Shown here piece after piece: positions 37,461-47,144 of a stretch of DNA of 64,000 nucleotides (positions are counted from its first letter, which is position 1; each line of letters opens with the position of its first letter). The stretch covers positions 3,742,450-3,806,449 of the forward strand of contig CP128386.1 of the NCBI GenBank assembly GCA_030345135.1, written 5' to 3'. Below the pieces are notes generated by a model that was not told the origin of the DNA, ran no database searches, and saw nothing but the letters and a program-made list of their open reading frames with translations. A program made the translations under genes and the position numbers. The DNA comes from Chitinophagaceae bacterium DXS (lineage in GTDB: Bacteria; Bacteroidota; Bacteroidia; Chitinophagales; Chitinophagaceae).

Positions 37461-39788
37461 CTATTTCTCTGGAGAAGATGTCAACTCGTACTCCAGCTTA
37501 CCACCTTTTACAATATCCTCGAACAATACTGAAGGCTTTGACAATGAAACACCATTAAGCTTAGGTTGTTTTATATAAATGTTTGAGGCGCTGTTGTTGC
37601 GCGTTATGATTTCAAACTTATTTCCACTATAATATTTCTTGTTTAGTTGTATTGTCACTTTATCAAATAAAGATGACGACACCTGCATTTCGGGTTTGCT
37701 TAAGCCACCGCCCTGCACATCAAACAATCCGATTGCGCCAAGTACATACCAGGCACCCAGTTGCCCCTGATCCTCATCCTGCCCGTAACCATAACCGTGT
37801 ATTCCGTCTGTTCCATAGAACTCGTTACAAATAGCGCGCACCCATTTTTGTGTGAGCCATGGCATACCGGAATAGTTAAACAACCACGGCATATGTAAAC
37901 AAGGTTGATTTCCCTGGTTGTAAAATCCTTCCAAACCGGAAAAAGCATCGATCGTTTTACCACCACTGAAAATATCTTTTTGTGACATTAAGAAGATACT
38001 ATCCAGCCGTGAATTGAATTCTTCGCGTCCCATTTTATTGATCAATGAAGCAGGATCGTGCGGCACATAGAAAGAGTATTGCCAGGCATTCCCTTCCTGG
38101 AAACCTCTCCAGGGTTGTCTTGGATTGAACTTATCAATAAATTTTCCATCAGCATAACGTGGGCGGACAAACTTTGTGGTAGTATCAAATATTTTCTCCC
38201 AGCCTTTTGACAGACGCATCAGCTCATTATAGTCATCTTGTTTATTTAATGCTTTAGCCCATTGTGCTACAGCAAAACCACTGAAAGAATATTCAAGTGT
38301 ATGTGACGCAGAAAAACAGGATTCTTCAAAGCAGGAATCCAGGTGATCAACATATCCGTATTTGCGAAAGCGTTCAACATCTGCCTTACCAGAACCCTTT
38401 GGCCGATCGGTATAACCGAGCTCATTTTTTAAGGCTGCAGCATATCCTTCCTTTACGTCAAAATCACGAATGCCGTACATGTAAGCACCGGCCAATACCA
38501 GGCTCACAAAATTGGTTCCTACACCGGAGACATACTTGCTTGTTGCAATGCCATCACCCAGCCAACCAGCATCTTTATATACCAACAATTGGCTCTTTAC
38601 AAAATCGGAATAATACTCAGGATAAGCCATGGCCCATAATGGGGTTAAATTCCAGAATGCCCCCCATATAGCATCTGTATTGTAATGCTGATGCAATGGT
38701 TTGCCGTTCGCATTCAGAGCGATTTGACCAACAGTTCCATCATTTTTAGGATAGGCTCCGTTAACATCACTTGCCAGGCCACGACCCAGCAGTGCATGAT
38801 ACAGGCCGGTATAAAACTTCTCTCTGTCTTGTGCTGCACCTCCTTCCACTTTAATTCTTCCGAGATAATTATTCCAGCTCGTCAAAGCATTGGTCTTAGC
38901 CTGGTCAAATGTTAAGGTAGCTGCTTCTTCTTTTAAATTCAGTCGTGCATTTTCAACTGATGTGTAAGACAATCCGGCTTTTACCGTTATCTTTTCATTT
39001 TCCTTGGTTGAGAAAGTAAGATACAATCCCGAACCTGCACCCTGCATCTCTTTTACGCCTGCAGTTTGTGCATCACCTTTAAATACACCAAAGGAGGTTG
39101 GCTTTTTATCGACAACAGCAGAAAAGTACATAGCAACTTCAGCCCCGTGCTGGTATTTCTGCACATAAACCGGCAACGTGATTACATACCCTTCTATACG
39201 GCCATCATCTGTCATATACACTTTTGCATCTTTTACTTCGCCGCTTTCACCTTGCTTGTTTCCTATATCGAACAAAATGTGCGCATCCTCACTTGCCGGA
39301 AATGTGTACCGCTGAAATGCCACACGTGGTGTGGATGTAAGTTCAGCTTTAATACCATAGTCTTTTAACAACACGGAGTAATAGCCAGCTGTTGCTTTTT
39401 CATCTTTATGATCAAAGCGTGAACGATAGCCTTTTTTTCCGGCATCTTCCATCAATCCCGGTGTTGTTCTCAGTTCTCCTGTGGTTGGCATAAATACCAC
39501 GCCACCTACCTGGAACTCATGAAAATTGGGAAAGCCTTCTATTGATTCATGCCTGTAGTCATAACCAACCGCTTCCCATCCGCTTTTGTTACCATAATGC
39601 CCGTTTGTTGACGGTGCAGGCTTAGCCATCGCAAATGGAACTGCGCCAGGCGTAAAGTGAAACCAGCGGCAATGCGCTGTGCCTATGTAAGGATTTACGT
39701 AGTCTGATATTTTTTTTGATGATTGAGCCTGTGCTTTCGCAATTAATAGAAGCACAAGAAACGAGACTATAAATTTACGGCTTGTCAT
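37461..39788 (-). CDS. GH92 family alpha-mannosidase (copy B)
   Basis: A 775-residue secreted enzyme. Signal peptide MTSRKFIVSFLVLLLIAKAQAQ, then SDYVNPYIGTAHCRWFHFTPGAVPFAMAKPAPS, EGNAWQYSFYVPHD, and the conserved GYGQDEDQGQLGAWYVLGAIGLF. It is clearly of the same family as copy A but diverged, so the two likely act on different linkages. It is the last gene of a minus-strand run that starts with the MFS transporter gene (gaps of 19, 53 and 81 bp), and is followed by a strong terminator. Confidence 0.94.
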   Translation of the reverse strand: MTSRKFIVSFLVLLLIAKAQAQSSKKISDYVNPYIGTAHCRWFHFTPGAVPFAMAKPAPSTNGHYGNKSGWEAVGYDYRHESIEGFPNFHEFQVGGVVFMPTTGELRTTPGLMEDAGKKGYRSRFDHKDEKATAGYYSVLLKDYGIKAELTSTPRVAFQRYTFPASEDAHILFDIGNKQGESGEVKDAKVYMTDDGRIEGYVITLPVYVQKYQHGAEVAMYFSAVVDKKPTSFGVFKGDAQTAGVKEMQGAGSGLYLTFSTKENEKITVKAGLSYTSVENARLNLKEEAATLTFDQAKTNALTSWNNYLGRIKVEGGAAQDREKFYTGLYHALLGRGLASDVNGAYPKNDGTVGQIALNANGKPLHQHYNTDAIWGAFWNLTPLWAMAYPEYYSDFVKSQLLVYKDAGWLGDGIATSKYVSGVGTNFVSLVLAGAYMYGIRDFDVKEGYAAALKNELGYTDRPKGSGKADVERFRKYGYVDHLDSCFEESCFSASHTLEYSFSGFAVAQWAKALNKQDDYNELMRLSKGWEKIFDTTTKFVRPRYADGKFIDKFNPRQPWRGFQEGNAWQYSFYVPHDPASLINKMGREEFNSRLDSIFLMSQKDIFSGGKTIDAFSGLEGFYNQGNQPCLHMPWLFNYSGMPWLTQKWVRAICNEFYGTDGIHGYGYGQDEDQGQLGAWYVLGAIGLFDVQGGGLSKPEMQVSSSLFDKVTIQLNKKYYSGNKFEIITRNNSASNIYIKQPKLNGVSLSKPSVLFEDIVKGGKLEYELTSSPEK

Positions 39789-39869
39789 AAACCTTTTTTT
39801 AGGAGTTATTTATGAGATACTCATCCGGTGCAATTGTGCCAGTTGAGCGACTAATTCGTTGAGATGATT

Positions 39870-41087
39870 CTATTCAACCTTAACCCGAATAAATCTTGGC
39901 CGGTAAAGATCCGGGTACTTTTGTATGTCATTAAAAAAGTCGAAAGAATTTACATTATAGCTTATCAGCAATTCATTAGGGGTTGAAAAGTTGGAATGCG
40001 CCTTGGCATTATAAGTAAAAATATTTTTACCCAATTTTATTTCTGGACATTCCCAAATTTTTATCACGGGACCAAATGGCCCTACGGGAGACGAACCAAG
40101 TCGTAAGCCAACTGCAGAGCCTATTCCGTCAACCTGAAACACCAATGCATAGCGGCCGTCTTGCAACCTTGTTACACTTAGCTCGTTAGACAGATGATCT
40201 GTAATGTTTGCGATCGTGTGCATATCGGCGTTCCATTTTCTTCCATCCCAATATCGCCATTCTGCTACATTCCCAATGTCTTTCGGCTTTACCCTGGCCG
40301 CCACCAAATGTTTTGCTTTCCCGCGCACGCCATACACATACACAAAGCCATCTCCGTTAGCTATGCCGGTCTTTTTTGTGTTCACGAAAACACCTGCACC
40401 AAATGAAGCAAATTGTTCTTCATCACCGTCATTCAAAAATGGTAAATCTATCTGCTGTAAATTCTTAAAAGGTGGCCGGCTGTAAGCAGGAATGGTAATT
40501 AAAGTAGTACCGACTTCTTTGAACCCAAATACACTGTCTTTGGTATTGCGGATAGTGTGGCCAAAAAGATTTATTTCGTTATTTCTTTCGGTATTCACAA
40601 ATCCATCACCCAGCCAGTAATAATCGCCTTCTTTTGTTGCCGGAGTACGAGGCTCAAACACAGACAGCGGCTGACCAATTGATGTACTATCCCATTTGAA
40701 TTGAATCTTGTCCTTTTCAGAAATTGTACCCTTTACGTAAGCTACACTGTTATGGATCATTACATAACCCGGCTGCAGCTTGCCATTGATGATGTCGCCG
40801 ATCATGCTGTCACTAAACACAAGCATTGTCGTATCATCATCAGCACTTTTTGTATCCTTACCGTTTAGCGGAATGGCATAAATACCATCTGCTCCAAACC
40901 AGCCATGTTGCCTGTTGAAAAGCGCTGTCCATTGCGAATCCGGTTTTGCAGTAAACTTAATTGTAGTATTGTCTGTGCTTTTTGCGACAGCCATTTTATT
41001 GCTGCTTTTACAAGCAACCAATGACACAGACAGCATTAGTATGCATGCCGCAGTATGTTTTATACTTCTGCAAGCCTGGCTATTCAT
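39870..41087 (-). CDS. Lipoprotein with predicted beta-propeller fold (DUF4185/DUF5005-like)
   Basis: A 405-residue protein with a lipoprotein signal (ILMLSVSLVAC, Cys about residue 26). The rest is beta-rich with repeated blade-like segments: FNRQHGWFGADGIYAIPLNG, LVFSDSMIGDI, YYWLGDGFVN, GDGFVYVYGVRGK, GRYALVFQVDG and NELLISYNVNSFDFFND. This pattern is that of five-bladed propellers related to GH43/GH130-like proteins and DUF4185/DUF5005. It lies inside the mannoside operon, so it probably binds or processes a mannose-containing glycan at the cell surface. Family call is moderate; no catalytic triad can be assigned with confidence. Confidence 0.65.
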   Translation of the reverse strand: MNSQACRSIKHTAACILMLSVSLVACKSSNKMAVAKSTDNTTIKFTAKPDSQWTALFNRQHGWFGADGIYAIPLNGKDTKSADDDTTMLVFSDSMIGDIINGKLQPGYVMIHNSVAYVKGTISEKDKIQFKWDSTSIGQPLSVFEPRTPATKEGDYYWLGDGFVNTERNNEINLFGHTIRNTKDSVFGFKEVGTTLITIPAYSRPPFKNLQQIDLPFLNDGDEEQFASFGAGVFVNTKKTGIANGDGFVYVYGVRGKAKHLVAARVKPKDIGNVAEWRYWDGRKWNADMHTIANITDHLSNELSVTRLQDGRYALVFQVDGIGSAVGLRLGSSPVGPFGPVIKIWECPEIKLGKNIFTYNAKAHSNFSTPNELLISYNVNSFDFFNDIQKYPDLYRPRFIRVKVE

Positions 41088-41140
41088 GAACTAAGTTTAA
41101 TAAGTTATCCGGTAAACAACTTTCAGTAGTTTTTTTACTA

Positions 41141-43834
41141 CTATTTCACAAAGGCTTTTACAATTTTAATTATTCCGGAAGATCCGTTTGTCAACTTGTA
41201 TGATCCTGCAGCAGCGGGTATAACAAAGGTTTCGGCATAACTGAATTCCTGTTTCTCACCACCTGCAGTTTCTACAATTACAGATGCTCCTTCTACAACC
41301 ATCAGCACATGCGCTTTATTTTCTGTTTGTACCTCAATAGAGCCATCAAACTCCATCCTGTGAACATCATAAAAATGTTCGGGATGCGTAGGTACATGAA
41401 CCAATGTATAGGCATCTTTCTTTTCAAGGATTTCAGGCTTTGAGATCAATTCTTTGCAAACCTTGTCACCGTTTCTTTCAAAGTTCAAATTATTAAATGC
41501 ATGTTCAATGTTGATTGGTCTCGGTTTGCCGTCAAGTCCCGGCCTTACCCAATCATACATTTTAAAAGTAAAGATGTACGGCGTGGCACTAATTTCCAGT
41601 ACCATATTGTTCGCGCCTGAGCTATGTATGGTACCGTTCGGGATAAGGAAAAGATCGTGTTTTTTTGCGGGAAATTTCTGAACGTACTGCTCTATTTCGA
41701 TTGCCTCGCCGCTGGCTACACTGTTATTAAGCGCTTCACGGAATTCTTCTTTATTAATATTTTCCTGAAAACCAAGATATACTTGCGCATCATCTTTACA
41801 GTCGAGGATATAATAAGTTTCATCCTGCGTTATGGTCTCGCCGAAATTTTCCTGTATGTACTTTAGGGAAGGATGGCATTGTATTGAAAGATTACCTCCG
41901 TCAAATGTGTCCAGAAAATCAAAGCGGATGGGGAACTCTGTTCCAAATCTTTCAGCATCTGCACCCAGGATAGATTTATTCTCCAGTAACATCAGCCAGT
42001 CAAAAGCAATCTCCAGTAACCATCCATCACTCTTGAAAACAAGGCCATTTTCCGGAACGATCAATTCAAATGACCATGCATAGTTGATCTCATCTTTATT
42101 GAGTCCTTTTATCTTTTCTTTCATCCACTGACCGCCCCATGCACCTGCTGCGAACCATGGCCTTGCACGCAACACATTTTTCGCCAGGTGATGAACGCCA
42201 TCCCTGATATCCTGCGCCAGTGACCAGTTAATCGTAGAAACCTGCTGACCATCAGCTATGATTGCAATTTTATCAAGTATTGATTGTTTGTGATTAAACA
42301 ATACCACCCAGTCAACAAAATAAAACCGTTTATACATCTCTTCATTTGTATCAGTAGTAGATGCACCAAGGTTGCGGATGCTTTTTGCCTGCATCCTGTA
42401 CTGGATCTCATCTTTGGGAAGATCGATGTATATCACAGGTGCGTTCCAGTTACTCAGCGCAGCACCTTCTCCTATCAGTATCACAATATCAAATTTATCA
42501 GAAACAGACAGGGATTGTAGTTTCTCAATATCATAATAATCAGCAAGCTGAATGGTTGCACGTTTGCCCCAAACGGTACCGGGCGTGCCAATAAAAGGCT
42601 GTACCAGCTGAGTTATTTTTTCCTCGCTTTGCCTGAATGCCGACATTTCATACCAGAGCACACGCTTACCAATTAACTGCAACTGACTGCTTAATGCATT
42701 GCGAATTGAGTTCCAGTCATTGCCACCAAAACCATCTATCAGCACTGTCTTATGGGTAGCAATCCATGTAGCCAATGTGTCATATCCCGATTTAATTTTG
42801 CCGGCTCCTAGGGTTGCAGCAGGGTAAATATCATAATCAGCGTGTCCTAATCCATTCGTATTATGTTTAACCGGTAACAGTGGCTGCGTGGTTTTTCTCA
42901 AGCTCATTATATCATTATTTTTTAAAGAGTTATTGCGCTTTACAACAAGTGCAGCGCCGGCAATAGCCTGTTGTTCAGTATTGTTTGATAAGGTGCAGGG
43001 AATGGAAATATTTAAACGATCTAAAACATGTTGAAAATGCGGCATAAAACTGCCCGCAGCCTGTGTGATATTGCCTCCGATCACCACGCAGTCTGCTTTA
43101 AAAGACTGGATCCATGGAGCGATGCATTCCGCAAGGGTTTCACCGAATTCTTTAAACACGGCTATTGCATGCGCATCTTTTTCTTCTACTTTTTGCTGAA
43201 TTTCCCGCGCATCTTTTGCATCATTGCCAGAGCGGCTGTTGTATTCTTTTACTAACCAGCGGGTGGAAATATAATCCTCTGCCATACCCTCTCTAAATGG
43301 CCAATTGTACAAATATCCGCCATCAGGCACACCCGAACCGTTATGTATTACCTTTCCGTCCGTCATGAAAGTGGAGCCGAAGCCGGTGCCAAGCGTTAAA
43401 GCAATTACATTGCTGTATGCAGAAGCGCTCCCACTCCATGCTTCGCCAAGCGCAAAGCAGGAGGCATCGTTTTCAAAACATACTGAGAGCTCTCCATTAA
43501 CACCAAATGCATCCACAAAACATTGTCTGACGTTAACACCATACAGGGAATGATATTTACAAACACCTTCAATCAGTGAAATGCCATTTGTGTAATCAAA
43601 GGGACCGGGCATAGCAAAGCCTATACCTCCCAATTTGACATTATCAACGGAAGCCTGTACCTTTTTCAATGCATCTATCCATTGCTTTAATATTACATGG
43701 GCCTGTGCCTGTGCATCTACGCGCGCTCTGACCATTGATTCTTTAATAAGAGAGCCGTTTTCTGCATCAACCAACGCGGCCGTAATGTGCGATCCGCCAA
43801 TATCCGCCGCCAAAAAACATTTTCTGTTCATCAT
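41141..43834 (-). CDS. Fusion: ROK family sugar kinase + type I mannose-6-phosphate isomerase
   Basis: An 897-residue cytoplasmic protein in three parts. Residues 1 to about 310 are a ROK kinase: AADIGGSHITAALVD (phosphate loop), FAMPGPFDYTNGI, ENDASCFALGEAW, LTLGTGFGSTF, VIGGNIT. Residues about 325-560 resemble the N-terminal part of long Bacteroidota phosphomannose isomerases, kinase-like but with a degenerate P-loop (DGFGGNDW). Residues about 560-897 are the cupin isomerase: SIQCHPSL with metal-binding Gln/His, LDCKDDAQVYLGF, FLIPNGTIHSSGANNMVLEIS. Together it would phosphorylate mannose to mannose-6-phosphate and isomerise it to fructose-6-phosphate. The context of two GH92 and one GH38 supports mannose as substrate. 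Usually these are separate genes. Confidence 0.87.
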   Translation of the reverse strand: MMNRKCFLAADIGGSHITAALVDAENGSLIKESMVRARVDAQAQAHVILKQWIDALKKVQASVDNVKLGGIGFAMPGPFDYTNGISLIEGVCKYHSLYGVNVRQCFVDAFGVNGELSVCFENDASCFALGEAWSGSASAYSNVIALTLGTGFGSTFMTDGKVIHNGSGVPDGGYLYNWPFREGMAEDYISTRWLVKEYNSRSGNDAKDAREIQQKVEEKDAHAIAVFKEFGETLAECIAPWIQSFKADCVVIGGNITQAAGSFMPHFQHVLDRLNISIPCTLSNNTEQQAIAGAALVVKRNNSLKNNDIMSLRKTTQPLLPVKHNTNGLGHADYDIYPAATLGAGKIKSGYDTLATWIATHKTVLIDGFGGNDWNSIRNALSSQLQLIGKRVLWYEMSAFRQSEEKITQLVQPFIGTPGTVWGKRATIQLADYYDIEKLQSLSVSDKFDIVILIGEGAALSNWNAPVIYIDLPKDEIQYRMQAKSIRNLGASTTDTNEEMYKRFYFVDWVVLFNHKQSILDKIAIIADGQQVSTINWSLAQDIRDGVHHLAKNVLRARPWFAAGAWGGQWMKEKIKGLNKDEINYAWSFELIVPENGLVFKSDGWLLEIAFDWLMLLENKSILGADAERFGTEFPIRFDFLDTFDGGNLSIQCHPSLKYIQENFGETITQDETYYILDCKDDAQVYLGFQENINKEEFREALNNSVASGEAIEIEQYVQKFPAKKHDLFLIPNGTIHSSGANNMVLEISATPYIFTFKMYDWVRPGLDGKPRPINIEHAFNNLNFERNGDKVCKELISKPEILEKKDAYTLVHVPTHPEHFYDVHRMEFDGSIEVQTENKAHVLMVVEGASVIVETAGGEKQEFSYAETFVIPAAAGSYKLTNGSSGIIKIVKAFVK

Positions 43835-43853
43835 AATTTTCCGGATAAATATT

Positions 43854-45041
43854 CTATTGGGATGATTTCAATTCAAGTTCTGGCTGTGTTTCTTCCTTCA
43901 TACTAATTCCACAAACAAGCATATATAATATTCCTGCAATTAATACTGCGATGGCACCATTCTGTCCGCCAACTACATCTGCCACATAACCCGCAATAAA
44001 GGGCAACAATGCACCACCTGCCACACCCATGATCAGCAATCCGGAAACCTCGTTCGTTTTTTCCGGTTCCCTTTGCAATGCCTGGGCAAAGATGATGGAA
44101 AAGACATTGGCGATGCAAAGACCAATAGTAAAAATCAATACATGCAACACCTGGATTTGTGAAACAAACATCAATGCCAGTGTACATATAATTGCGAGCA
44201 CCATAGTAATGATCATAAATCTCCTGCCTGATATCCTTGCAAGCAAAAAGCTGCCACACAAAGAGCCGACGGTACGGGCAGCAAAATAAGTACTCGTTGC
44301 GAGGCCTGCTTCTGCAAGTTCTACGCCACATCTTTCCATAAGAATTTTCGGCAAAGTGATGTTTAGCCCCACATCAACCCCAACCAGAAAAAGTATACCA
44401 AGGAATAACATGAGAATTTGTTTGTTGGCCAGCAATCTAAAACAACTGTTGAATGTAGTTGTTGCAACGGGCGCCGATTCTCTTTTAACAGAAGTAGCAA
44501 ACAGCCAGATTGCGGACAACAATGTCACTGACCCAAATAATGGAAAGATCAGCTTCCAGTTACCCCATTTACTTACTGCAAAAGCGGTGATAATCGGACC
44601 CAGAAAAGATGCTATCGCTTTGATAAACTGACCAAGCGTTAACGAGCTTGCCAGACGGCTGCCGTCCACCATACCTGCCAACAATGGATTCAATGACACC
44701 TGCAGTACGGTATTACCAATACCCAGCAGGCAAAATGCAAACAGAATGACCGGGAAAGAATAGCTTAAAAGGGGAAGAATGAGTGATACTGCACTGATAA
44801 CAAAGCTTAACAAGACAGTGTTCTTTCTACCGATCTTGTTCATTAGCATGCTGGTAGGAATGGAAAAAACAGCAAACCAAAGAAACACCATGAACGGCAG
44901 GGTGTTGGTAACGGTATCGGAAAGCGAAAAGTCCCGTTTTATATAATTTGCGGAAATGCCAACCACATCCGCAAACCCCATTATGAAAAATCCAAAGAAA
45001 ACAGGCAGCAATTGTATCAAAAATGGCAAGCGCTTTGACAT
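43854..45041 (-). CDS. MFS sugar transporter (FucP/GlcP-like)
   Basis: A 395-residue protein with about 12 membrane helices. The start (LIQLLPVFFGFFIMGFADVVGISANYIKRDFSLSDTVTN) and the NKIGRKNTVLLSF loop between helices 2 and 3 are those of the FHS/FucP branch of the major facilitator superfamily, which imports sugars with protons. As first gene of the operon with the mannokinase-isomerase fusion 19 bp downstream, it is probably the inner-membrane importer of mannose. A perfect GntR-type palindrome lies 45 bp upstream of its start. Confidence 0.88.
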   Translation of the reverse strand: MSKRLPFLIQLLPVFFGFFIMGFADVVGISANYIKRDFSLSDTVTNTLPFMVFLWFAVFSIPTSMLMNKIGRKNTVLLSFVISAVSLILPLLSYSFPVILFAFCLLGIGNTVLQVSLNPLLAGMVDGSRLASSLTLGQFIKAIASFLGPIITAFAVSKWGNWKLIFPLFGSVTLLSAIWLFATSVKRESAPVATTTFNSCFRLLANKQILMLFLGILFLVGVDVGLNITLPKILMERCGVELAEAGLATSTYFAARTVGSLCGSFLLARISGRRFMIITMVLAIICTLALMFVSQIQVLHVLIFTIGLCIANVFSIIFAQALQREPEKTNEVSGLLIMGVAGGALLPFIAGYVADVVGGQNGAIAVLIAGILYMLVCGISMKEETQPELELKSSQ

Positions 45042-45085
45042 ATTTTAAGTATCTTTTGGAAATGAAAGGTACGTATTAGTTTAAT

Positions 45086-45105
45086 ATGTTCATACATATG
45101 AACAT
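45086..45105. promoter_or_regulatory. Perfect palindromic operator upstream of the mannose operon
   Basis: ATGTTCATA-CA-TATGAACAT has two perfect 9-bp arms around CA. It lies between the MFS gene and the GntR regulator gene, 45 bp before the MFS start. Its form fits GntR/HutC operators, and similar sites occur at 37320 and 27011. Confidence 0.75.
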
Positions 45106-45134
45106 AGTTTTTATTGACAACTGATAAGAATCAT

Positions 45135-45410
45135 GTTTTTGGGAACCACGGAGACGTTGAACCACGGAGACAGGGCGGCACGGAGAAACACATCGTTTTT
45201 TGCCACGAAGAAGCAAAGACAGGAAGAAGCACAAAGATTGAACCACGAAGACACGATGGGCGCAAAGGAGCACAATGAAAAAAAGCAATATTGTTTAACG
45301 TTGATGCTGAATTTGCTAAACACGAAAAATACAAATCAGTGCTTCAGTGCCTCAATGGCAAACGCTTCGCTTCGATAAACGTATAACGTATAACTTACAA
45401 CTCAACTACT
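45135..45410. repeat. ACCACGGAGAC/CACGAAG repeat patches and CGTATAACGTATAACTTAC words
   Basis: The 360-bp gap carries repeated ACCACGGAGAC words at about 45144, 45160 and related GCCACGAAG/ACCACGAAGAC words at about 45209 and 45241, ending with CGTATAACGTATAACTTAC (about 45380-45400). The same families occur at 3838-4005. Frames of 67-81 codons in this stretch are composed of repeats and are rejected. Confidence 0.65.
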
Positions 45411-46134
45411 TCTTAATATCTATCGAGTAGGTAAATCTTTCAGAATGATAATAGCCCAGATTGTATTCGATGGGGCGATCGCCGAGGTCGTAGACAAATC
45501 TTTCCCTGAAAAGGATTGGCGCCTGGGATTCTACCTGCAGTCTTTTGGCGATCTTGCCGGCGGCACGGGCACTGATGTTTTCGCTGGAGCGTTCAGCAAC
45601 GATGCCGAATTTCTCTTCCAGTAAAGTGTACAGCGGTTTATTCAGGTCGTCTTTTTTGTCGATAACAATTCGTGGATGAAAGTAGCTTTCAAAATAAACG
45701 ATCGGCTTGTCTCCTACACCTTTAAGCTTGGACAGCTTGATAACAGGTGTTCCCGGTTTTATATTAAAGAAAGTAGCCATTTTTTCATTGGCTTTCACGG
45801 TTTCCAATTTCAGCAGCAGGTTGGAAACGTCGATGCCACGGCTTTGCATCTCCTTGGTGAAACTATACCAGTTGTTAAGTCCCGTAGATAATTTTTCCTG
45901 CGGGGCTACCTTGGTACCCACGCCTTTTTTACGGGTAAGCAGGCCTTCATATTCCAGCTTGTTGGTTGCCTGGCGAATGGTATTGCGGGACACACCAAGG
46001 CGGTTGGCCAATTCAACTTCCTTTGGTAAAAAAGCACCGTTTTGGTATTCTTTTAGTGCAATAAGCTTTCTTAATAACTCCTCAACCTGAATGTGTAAAG
46101 GCAGTTTGCTTTTATGACTTATTTTAAGATCCAC
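45406..46134 (-). CDS. GntR family regulator (HutC/UTRA type), likely controlling the mannoside locus
   Basis: A protein of 242 residues from the GTG at 46134 (DLKISHKSKLPLHIQVEELLRKLI). It has a winged helix with LPKEVELANRLGVSRNTIRQATNKLEYEGLL (about residues 35-66) and the GVGTKV wing, then a C-terminal UTRA ligand-binding domain (VIKLSKLKGVGDKPIVYFESYF, APILFRERFVYDLGDRPIEYNLGYYHSERF). UTRA domains bind sugars or sugar phosphates; here mannose-6-phosphate or mannose would fit. An alternative TTG start at 46161 adds nine residues; I prefer GTG because relatives begin at about this point. The nearby palindromes are probably its binding sites. Confidence 0.88.
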   Translation of the reverse strand: MDLKISHKSKLPLHIQVEELLRKLIALKEYQNGAFLPKEVELANRLGVSRNTIRQATNKLEYEGLLTRKKGVGTKVAPQEKLSTGLNNWYSFTKEMQSRGIDVSNLLLKLETVKANEKMATFFNIKPGTPVIKLSKLKGVGDKPIVYFESYFHPRIVIDKKDDLNKPLYTLLEEKFGIVAERSSENISARAAGKIAKRLQVESQAPILFRERFVYDLGDRPIEYNLGYYHSERFTYSIDIKK

Positions 46135-46153
46135 TTGGTATAATTTAATCGGA

Positions 46154-46173
46154 ATGTTCAAACATACATAATA
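46154..46173. promoter_or_regulatory. Possible GntR half-operator at its own gene
   Basis: ATGTTCAAACATACATAATA keeps the left arm and CA centre of the operator (8 of 9 arm bases) but not the right arm. Its position just upstream of the regulator start suggests weak autoregulation. Confidence 0.35.
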
Positions 46174-46199
46174 ATTGCGATGTAGAGAACATAATCCTG

Positions 46200-46240
46200 C
46201 AGAGATAATTGATAGTTGAAAGTTGAAAATTGAAAAGGTG
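46200..46240. repeat. GATAGTTGAAAGTTGAAAATTG word repeat
   Basis: A short array of TTGA words (ATTGATAGTTGAAAGTTGAA and on to AATTGAAAAGG) between the GntR gene and the pyrH terminator. Related arrays are at 59785-59820. Confidence 0.45.
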
Positions 46241-46327
46241 GAATAGCTTTCGCTTACCTTTTTAAAGCAAGGTTCGTTAAGCGGTTCCTTTTCACAATTT
46301 ATCTAAATTCTTTGTGTGACGCAAACT

Positions 46328-46353
46328 AAAAAAGCAGCTGTTACGCTGCTTTT
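46328..46353 (-). terminator. Intrinsic terminator of pyrH
   Basis: AAAGCAGC pairs with GCTGCTTT around a 6-nt loop; on the minus strand TTTTTT follows. It lies directly after the pyrH stop codon. Confidence 0.88.
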
Positions 46354-46354
46354 G

Positions 46355-47074
46355 TTAACTTACTAATGTTCCCACTTTTTCTCCTTTTACTACTTTCATC
46401 AGGTTGCCGGGCTTGTTCATGTCGAACACAATAATTGGCAACTTGTTTTCCATGCAAAGTGTAAAGGCCGTCATGTCCATTACTTTAAGGCCTTTCAATA
46501 TGCACTCCTGGAAAGTAATGTTTTCATATTTGGTAGCGGTAGGATCTTTTTCGGGATCTGCCGTGTAAATGCCATCGACCCTAGTTCCTTTCAGTATCAC
46601 ATCAGCTTGAATTTCAATCGCGCGTAAAGAGCCAGCAGTATCGGTGGTAAAATAAGGATTACCTGTGCCGGCCCCGAAAATCACCACGCGGCCTTTCTCA
46701 AGGTGGCGCATTGCTCTTCTGCGGATATAGGGCTCAGCTATCTGCTCCATTTTAATGGCGCTCTGCAACCGGGTGTACACGCCGATCTTTTCCAGCATTG
46801 CCTGCATGGCCATACCATTGATCATTGTCGCCAGCATGCCCATATAATCCCCATGAGCTCTTTCTATGCCACTTTCTTTTTCATTCAAACCGCGATAGAT
46901 GTTTCCGCCGCCGATAACTATTGCAACCTGCGCTCCCGTATTCACAATTTCTTTAATATCATTTGCATACTGTTCAATGATCGCCGCGTTAAAAGGATCA
47001 AATCCGTGGGACTGGTTACCCATCAATGCCTCTCCGGAAAGTTTTAAAAGAATACGCTTGTATTTAGGCTGCAT
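46355..47074 (-). CDS. pyrH: UMP kinase
   Basis: A 239-residue amino-acid-kinase fold protein: [15 protein letters not shown] (phosphate loop), [47 protein letters not shown] and [16 protein letters not shown]. It phosphorylates UMP to UDP in pyrimidine synthesis. It follows tsf in the same orientation, a common order (rpsB-tsf-pyrH), but with a 540-bp repeat-filled gap and a terminator between them. Confidence 0.96.
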   Translation of the reverse strand: MQPKYKRILLKLSGEALMGNQSHGFDPFNAAIIEQYANDIKEIVNTGAQVAIVIGGGNIYRGLNEKESGIERAHGDYMGMLATMINGMAMQAMLEKIGVYTRLQSAIKMEQIAEPYIRRRAMRHLEKGRVVIFGAGTGNPYFTTDTAGSLRAIEIQADVILKGTRVDGIYTADPEKDPTATKYENITFQECILKGLKVMDMTAFTLCMENKLPIIVFDMNKPGNLMKVVKGEKVGTLVS

Positions 47075-47144
47075 ATGGTTGTAGATTACAGTTTACTTAA
47101 ATAAGTGGTTGCAAAGAACCTGAATTTTATTGAGAATGGGAAAT

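Noticed and set aside
45076..45378. Several 67-81 codon frames in the gap upstream of the MFS gene
   Set aside because: They are read from ACCACGGAG repeat patches in several frames at once, which is not expected of real genes.
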